Source: Arenicellales bacterium (GTDB lineage: Bacteria; Pseudomonadota; Gammaproteobacteria; Arenicellales; JAJDZL01). Taken from it: 64,000 nt of DNA. Shown one piece after another: positions 59,739-64,000 of this stretch. Where the stretch lies: assembly GCA_958295885.1 (NCBI GenBank), contig OY282380.1, forward strand, positions 930,001 through 994,000. Reading direction: 5' to 3'. Below the pieces are notes generated by a model, which was given only the letters and a program-made list of their open reading frames with translations, searched no databases and had not been told where the DNA came from. Position 1 is the first letter of the stretch. Each line of letters begins with the position of its first letter. Position numbers and translations under genes: made by a program.

Positions 59739-59755
59739 TTGAATCATCGATTCAA
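59739..59755. promoter_or_regulatory. 17-bp palindrome upstream of narG
   Basis: TTGAATCATCGATTCAA is a perfect inverted repeat (seven-base arms, three-base centre), centred about 61 bases upstream of the narG ATG. It resembles an FNR site at its ends (TTGA...TCAA), but the spacing is three bases too long, so it is probably a site for another regulator. Confidence 0.4.
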
Positions 59756-60160
59756 ATTCTTATGCGGCATGAGATGCGCTGCGCCATCCCAATTTTGACC
59801 AATTGTCCTGACTGAGGAAGGTTCAATTTCCCAGCGCCCTCAGGAGCGAAGTTTGCGTTTCAAAATCCGGCGTTTCTGCCAGACCGGGTCAGGACTGCCG
59901 CTTTCGCGCCCGCGGCTGCACGCTCGAATCGAACGCAGGCAAAAAGAAGAAACTGAAATCGGTCATATTACAGGGCAGGCGCGTGTACAGTTTGACCACC
60001 GATTACTGCCATGTTTAGATCGTGACTGGCCAATGAAGCAAGTATCTGAAAAAGACTCAAAATATTCATCATATTTCCTCTGAAACATTCGGTTGCATTG
60101 AAGAGACTGCATGAATCGAAGTCACCCAAAGGCCAAAATAAAAATTATTTAATGTTACAC

Positions 60161-60188
60161 TTGATATATACAGAAGTGCTGTTATAAT
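60161..60188 (+). promoter_or_regulatory. Candidate sigma-70 promoter of the merR-VIT/VWA operon
   Basis: A -35-like TTGATA (60161-60166) and a perfect TATAAT (60183-60188) are separated by 16 bases. Inverted repeats overlap the elements: CACTT (60158-60162) with AAGTG (60074-60078 being the 601xx positions 60174-60178), ACAG/CTGT (60170-60182), and GTTAT/ATAAC (60181-60194). Transcription would begin near 60195, only a few bases before the first ATG (60199), so the message may be leaderless. Confidence 0.5.
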
Positions 60189-60198
60189 AATAACTGTA

Positions 60199-60621
60199 AT
60201 GAAAATGAACGAACATTCTTTCACACTGAATGAACTGGCCGCGCTGGCTGATCTGCCGAGGCGAACCGTTCGTTATTACATTCAAATTGAGTTGATTGAT
60301 CGGCCTAAGGGACTGGGGCGCGGCTCGCATTACACGGCACACCACCTTGAACAGCTCTTAGAGGTTAGAAAATGGCAGCGAGCCGGACTGTCTTTGGAGC
60401 GCATACGCGAACTGCTGGCGGCAGATGACAAGGAAGTTTTTCTGCCTCCGAGACCTAGAAAAAAGGGCTCAATTGAAATTCGAAGCCATGTGCTGATCGG
60501 TGACGGCGTAGAGCTGACGATCAATCCGAAGCGATCCGGAATGACGCCGAAGCAGACAAGGGAGTTAGCTGACGGAGCAATAAACCTATACGAACAAATC
60601 TTGAACAGAAAGGAGAAGTAG
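60199..60621 (+). CDS. MerR-family transcriptional regulator
   Basis: This 140-residue protein has a MerR winged-helix DNA-binding domain at the N-terminus (FTLNELAALADLPRRTVRYYI, about residues 8-28), followed by RGSHYTAHHLEQLLEVRKWQRAGLSLERIREL. No cysteine-based metal site is seen; the C-terminal region is short and basic (about 80-140). It probably regulates itself and the coupled VIT/VWA gene, two bases downstream. Confidence 0.88.
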   Translation: MKMNEHSFTLNELAALADLPRRTVRYYIQIELIDRPKGLGRGSHYTAHHLEQLLEVRKWQRAGLSLERIRELLAADDKEVFLPPRPRKKGSIEIRSHVLIGDGVELTINPKRSGMTPKQTRELADGAINLYEQILNRKEK

Positions 60622-60623
60622 AT

Positions 60624-62870
60624 ATGAATACCGCAACCGCTGCAGTACTTGAACCCATTGATGAAGCCCGCATTGCCCTTGAATCCGTTGACATTCAGGC
60701 AGGCTTGCGGGGATTGATGTCGGAAGTCGAAGTAACCCAGACCTACCGCAATCTGGAAAGTCACAATGTCGAAGCGGTATATACCTTTCCGCTTCCTCTC
60801 GATGCGGTGCTTCTGGAGCTGACGCTGGAATTGAACGGAAAGAAACTGCAGGGAAAAGTAGAGCCCAAAACTGAGGCGGAGGAGAAGTACGAACAGGCGA
60901 TTGAAGATGGCGATTCGGCTATCCTTCTGCAGAATGTCGAACCGGGCATTTTCACGATGAACGTGGGCAATATCCAGCCCAATGAACAGGCAACGGTCCG
61001 GTTCAGACACGCTCAATTGCACCATTGGCGGGGCGACAGCCTCCGGTTCCACCTTCCTACCACGATCGCGCCTCGATACGGTGATCCCTTCGCTTCTGGC
61101 ATGGCAGCGCATCAGGTTCCGACATACGTCCTATCGGTCGATCACGGCTTCTCGCTGGCTGTTCTGATCGAAGGCGATCTGGCACAGGCAAATTTCGAAT
61201 GCCCTTCGCATCCGATCATAGTGTCGATGAGCGCCGAAGTCCGGAAAATATCGCTTTCCGGCGGCAGTGCCCTGATGGACCGGGACTTTGTGTTAAATGT
61301 TAAAAAGCCGCCTCTATCCAAAGTCGAAGGGTGGTGGACGCAAGATGAAAAAGAAAGCGTCGCACTCGCATCGTTTCACCCAGAATTTCCTGAACACTTC
61401 CATCATTCGCCCCGCTGCGTGAAGTTCGTGGTGGACTGCTCGGGTTCAATGGGCGGGGCGTCAATTGGTCAAGCGAAATCAGCACTTCGGGAAATCATTT
61501 CCCTGCTGAATCCGAACGATCATTTCAATCTGATCAAATTCGGTACGGGATTTGAAATGTTATTCCACGAGACTGTCGCCGCCAGCAAGGAAAACACAAA
61601 GGCGGCGGCTTTTTTCTTGGATCATTTTGACGCGGACATGGGCGGAACGGAACTCGGAAAGGCGCTGAAAGCCAGCTACCGATGTGGAAGCGTGAAAGGA
61701 CTGCCGACGGATCTTATGCTCATTACGGATGGTCATGTCTGGAATTCAGAAGAAGATGTTGCTGCCGCGCAGGCTTCCGGGCATCGGATCTTTACCGTCG
61801 GCGTCGGCAGCGCGGTATCCGAAGCGTTTGTTCGACGAATCGCTGAAACAACCTCCGGCGCCTGTGAACTGGTATCACCGAGAGAGAACATGTCAGAGTG
61901 CATCGTGCGTCATTTTATGCGGATTGATCAACGAAGAGCCAGTTCAGTTCGCATCGAATGGACCAAAACGCCGATTCGTCAATTTCCTGCTGAAGTGGAT
62001 ACTGTGTACGCCGGTGACACGATTCATGTGTTCGGGTGGTTCAGGGGACGTCCTGCAGACAATGCCAGGCTGGTGATGACCTGCGAGGATGGTCGTACTG
62101 TGACTCAGGAGGCGCCGATTTCGAAGGAGCACATGGACAGCGGGAAACCGCTCAGCAGTCTGCCCAGAATTGCATCCTATTCTCGACTGCAGACACTCGG
62201 CGGGACTGAAGCTGCAAAGCTGGCGGAGCGCTATCAGCTGGTGACGGAACACACGAGCTGCGTACTGGCATACGAACGGGACGAGGATGAAAAATCATCG
62301 GACATACCCGCTCTTCGCACCGTTCCCCAGGTGCTGGCTCATGGCTGGGGCGAAATTACCCACATTCGCGAAAGCAGTAACGTTGTTTACAGCGGCCGGA
62401 TCGAGGCAGACCTGGCATTCGCAGGAAAAACTTTCGCAAGTTCTCAATTCATAGGGAAAAAAAGGCGTAATCGGATTGATTTATCCGACAGAATAATCAC
62501 AACTCAATTCAGTCTTGATCCTTCAGCGTCTTATCCTGGGGAAGCGCCCAGCCGTTTCGAGAGGCTGATCGAAGGGCTCAATAACCGGTATTCGGACCGA
62601 ACGGCCGCGCATCTGGATATTGGAAAAGTAGATCAGCTGACGGTCATCGGACTGGATAGGGAAACGCGAAATCGGCTGATGGAAATCGTGGACAAAGACT
62701 GTACCGAAGCCAACTTGGTCGTCTGCTTCCTGACGCATCTGCTGAACAGCGAATTCGGCGATGGTCTGTCCCGTCATGCAAGGAGGATGATTCGCAAAGC
62801 CAGCAGACAGCATGCGGTGCCAGAGGCAGCAATTGGCATAGTGACAGGACTAATTGATGGATGTTACTGA
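60624..62870 (+). CDS. VIT and VWA domain protein
   Basis: This 748-residue protein combines an N-terminal VIT domain (about residues 10-135, with YTFPLPLDAVL and VGNIQPNE) and a von Willebrand factor A domain (about 263-430). The metal-ion site is intact: Asp271-x-Ser273-x-Ser275 (DCSGS), Thr342 in GGTE and Asp369 in LITDG. The late segment LVTEHTSCVLAYERDEDEK matches the family. No signal peptide or membrane segment is visible, so it is probably cytoplasmic, unlike its secreted animal relatives. It is translated with the MerR gene from an AGGAGAAG site between them. The function is unknown. Confidence 0.9.
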   Translation: MNTATAAVLEPIDEARIALESVDIQAGLRGLMSEVEVTQTYRNLESHNVEAVYTFPLPLDAVLLELTLELNGKKLQGKVEPKTEAEEKYEQAIEDGDSAILLQNVEPGIFTMNVGNIQPNEQATVRFRHAQLHHWRGDSLRFHLPTTIAPRYGDPFASGMAAHQVPTYVLSVDHGFSLAVLIEGDLAQANFECPSHPIIVSMSAEVRKISLSGGSALMDRDFVLNVKKPPLSKVEGWWTQDEKESVALASFHPEFPEHFHHSPRCVKFVVDCSGSMGGASIGQAKSALREIISLLNPNDHFNLIKFGTGFEMLFHETVAASKENTKAAAFFLDHFDADMGGTELGKALKASYRCGSVKGLPTDLMLITDGHVWNSEEDVAAAQASGHRIFTVGVGSAVSEAFVRRIAETTSGACELVSPRENMSECIVRHFMRIDQRRASSVRIEWTKTPIRQFPAEVDTVYAGDTIHVFGWFRGRPADNARLVMTCEDGRTVTQEAPISKEHMDSGKPLSSLPRIASYSRLQTLGGTEAAKLAERYQLVTEHTSCVLAYERDEDEKSSDIPALRTVPQVLAHGWGEITHIRESSNVVYSGRIEADLAFAGKTFASSQFIGKKRRNRIDLSDRIITTQFSLDPSASYPGEAPSRFERLIEGLNNRYSDRTAAHLDIGKVDQLTVIGLDRETRNRLMEIVDKDCTEANLVVCFLTHLLNSEFGDGLSRHARRMIRKASRQHAVPEAAIGIVTGLIDGCY

Positions 62871-63333
62871 TTTTGAGCCAAGTCAGATGGGAATGGGTTT
62901 TCCGTCTAAATCCTCTTCGATCAATTCAGTCCCAACGAAATTTGACGTTACCTAGTTGACATAATGGGAAAACAAGTTGCTCAACTACACAATACTGCGC
63001 CTTAAGCAAGGCCTCTCGAATCGTCTGTGGTGAATGGCGCTGCTGCAGTTGTTAATACAGTTCACCACATAAATCATGAATCCCCAGCGACACCGTGATG
63101 ATATGGAATCTCACACCTCCAGAAACAGAGTTTAAAATTGGAGTTTGAACAACTATGGACTTAAGACTCAATCTAGAGAGGTGAGATTCCATATATGTTC
63201 AACGAAGCCGTTCATCGCCGCAAGCGCAATATCAGTTGCAAACTGAATGTCTGTTTGGCGGAACGTAACTACCATCTCTACTCAATGCCCGGCAGCTTCG
63301 ACCGCTCCGGTGTGATCAAACACGTACAATACA
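62871..63333. other. Intergenic stretch with a small inverted-repeat element
   Basis: This 463-base gap holds no gene. It contains the 94-base element listed at 63101-63194. A 73-codon frame at 63195-63416 begins at its right edge but overlaps the glutathione S-transferase gene on the other strand and has no recognised motif. Confidence 0.4.
63101..63194. repeat. 94-bp element with 14-bp terminal inverted repeats (MITE-like)
   Basis: ATATGGAATCTCAC at 63101-63114 is the exact reverse complement of GTGAGATTCCATAT at 63181-63194. The match continues as CTC/GAG after a two-base insertion. Both outer edges are flanked by ATG (63098-63100 and 63195-63197), possibly a 3-bp target duplication. No transposase frame is inside. 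Confidence 0.45.
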
Positions 63334-63972
63334 TCAATATTCTGGATTTGCGATCCACGGTTCGTAAACAAGCTGCACGCTGGGACGGCGCACAACGACG
63401 TCCGCGATGCGCTTGACGTTGGTAAATTCAGCAATAGACGGATGTCCCTTAGCCGATCGCAGCCAAGTGGTTAACATGAACAGATAAATGTCGGCCACGC
63501 TGAATCGATCGCCAAGCACCCATTGGTTATCTCCGATTTGATCGTTAATTACACTCCAGGTCTCCCTTAGACGCCGAATTCCGCGCTGCTGTGCACTTGG
63601 CTCATCCGCCGGTGTGTCGACAAAACGGTCCGGGTAATAGGTCAATTGATACGCATTCTGAACGGAATTAGAGAAATAGACGAGCGTCTGCAAATAGAGC
63701 GCACGAGCCGGATCATCAACAGCCGGGGCTAACCGCGCATCGGGATGCCGATCGCATAAATACACAGCGATCGCGGCGCATTCGTACATTGCATCACCTT
63801 CCCATAGCAGAACCGGCACCCATCCGTTGGGATTGATTGCCAGCTGCTCAGGTGGACGGGGTTCATCCATATCGATCGAAGTCTGGATTAATTCATAGGG
63901 CGCACCAATCTCCTCCAGTATGACTCTCACACCCATGGATGCGCTTTTAAGCGCATAGAATAGTTTGTACAT
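63334..63972 (-). CDS. Glutathione S-transferase family protein
   Basis: This 212-residue protein has an N-terminal thioredoxin-like domain (about residues 1-78) with MYKLFYALKSASMGVRVIL and the NPNGWVPVL and ECAAIAVYL motifs of the glutathione site. An all-helical C-terminal domain contains FSVADIYLFMLTTWL. I choose the ATG at 63972, because the frame begins with a TTG at 63990 and a GGA-containing site lies before the ATG. The gene is complete in the window. Confidence 0.88.
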   Translation of the reverse strand: MYKLFYALKSASMGVRVILEEIGAPYELIQTSIDMDEPRPPEQLAINPNGWVPVLLWEGDAMYECAAIAVYLCDRHPDARLAPAVDDPARALYLQTLVYFSNSVQNAYQLTYYPDRFVDTPADEPSAQQRGIRRLRETWSVINDQIGDNQWVLGDRFSVADIYLFMLTTWLRSAKGHPSIAEFTNVKRIADVVVRRPSVQLVYEPWIANPEY

Positions 63973-64000
63973 CTTTGCAAAATCCTGCAAGTAAAGGGGT

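Larger units (their letters stand above)
59687..60198. promoter_or_regulatory. Divergent narG / merR intergenic region
   Basis: About 510 bases separate narG (leftward) from the MerR-like gene (rightward). No gene is convincing; frames at 59853-60083 and 60145-60345 lack motifs. No narK, narX or narL gene lies in or around it. The narG palindrome and the MerR promoter are listed separately. Confidence 0.4.

Noticed and set aside
59739..59755. FNR box upstream of narG
   Set aside because: The half-sites TTGA and TCAA are nine bases apart instead of six, so it is reported as an unassigned palindrome.
63195..63416. 73-codon plus-strand frame next to the inverted-repeat element as a transposase fragment
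   Set aside because: It overlaps the 3' end of the glutathione S-transferase gene on the other strand, and no transposase motif is visible.
1..64000. CRISPR arrays, rRNA genes, prophage modules or complete insertion sequences
   Set aside because: No regularly spaced repeats, rRNA segments, phage structural genes or transposase genes were recognised anywhere in the window.

Overview
The window looks like the chromosome of a gammaproteobacterium, probably free-living in ancestry but with an eroding genome. The reasons are the gene orders lptG-lptF / pepA-holC-valS and tpiA-secG-tRNA-Leu-nuoA..., together with narGHJI followed by a PpiC-type isomerase. All are familiar arrangements in that class. 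Housekeeping genes are intact and tightly packed. Several stretches between them (about 1-1287, 21150-24590 and 25263-26760) hold no intact gene or only broken remnants. This assignment is inference from gene content; no 16S or marker comparison was possible.

Layout. 1-1287: no recognisable gene. 1288-14785 (minus): nuoA-nuoM for respiratory complex I. nuoN is not found after nuoM, and a diverged 221-residue copy of the NuoL N-terminus sits between nuoK and nuoL. 14822-16049 (minus): tRNA-Leu(GAG), secG, tpiA. 16559-16849: HlyU-like small protein. 16895-20011 (minus): a MeaB-type GTPase and both subunits of a B12-dependent acyl-CoA mutase whose substrate-binding residues differ from methylmalonyl-CoA mutase. 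20079-21149 (minus): a TlpA-like thioredoxin and a CBS-pair protein. 21848-26834: tRNA-Lys, an orphan Panacea-domain protein, a broken gamma-glutamyltransferase, NnrU, a broken glycine-betaine permease and tRNA-Arg. 26981-34288: lptG, lptF, pepA, holC, valS. 34405-37414: an MDR dehydrogenase, a methyltransferase and a MetF-like reductase. 37469-43923 (minus): glyA-soxBDAG for sarcosine catabolism. 44206: bolA. 44694-51443 (minus): a four-gene envelope cluster (DUF1302, DUF1329, YCF48-like, RND). 52188-59686 (minus): narGHJI plus a PPIase. 60199-62870: a MerR regulator coupled to a VIT/VWA protein. 63334-63972 (minus): a glutathione S-transferase.

Together the genes describe a respiring heterotroph. 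Complex I feeds quinol to oxygen or, through NarGHI, to nitrate. Sarcosine, possibly derived from glycine betaine or creatine, is split to glycine and methylene-THF, which GlyA and a MetF-like enzyme can process. A coenzyme-B12 mutase rearranges a branched acyl-CoA of unknown identity. The most unusual points are the NuoL-like fragment with no nuoN in view, the mutase with a remodelled active site, the translationally coupled MerR/VIT-VWA pair, and a small terminal-inverted-repeat element near 63.1 kb.
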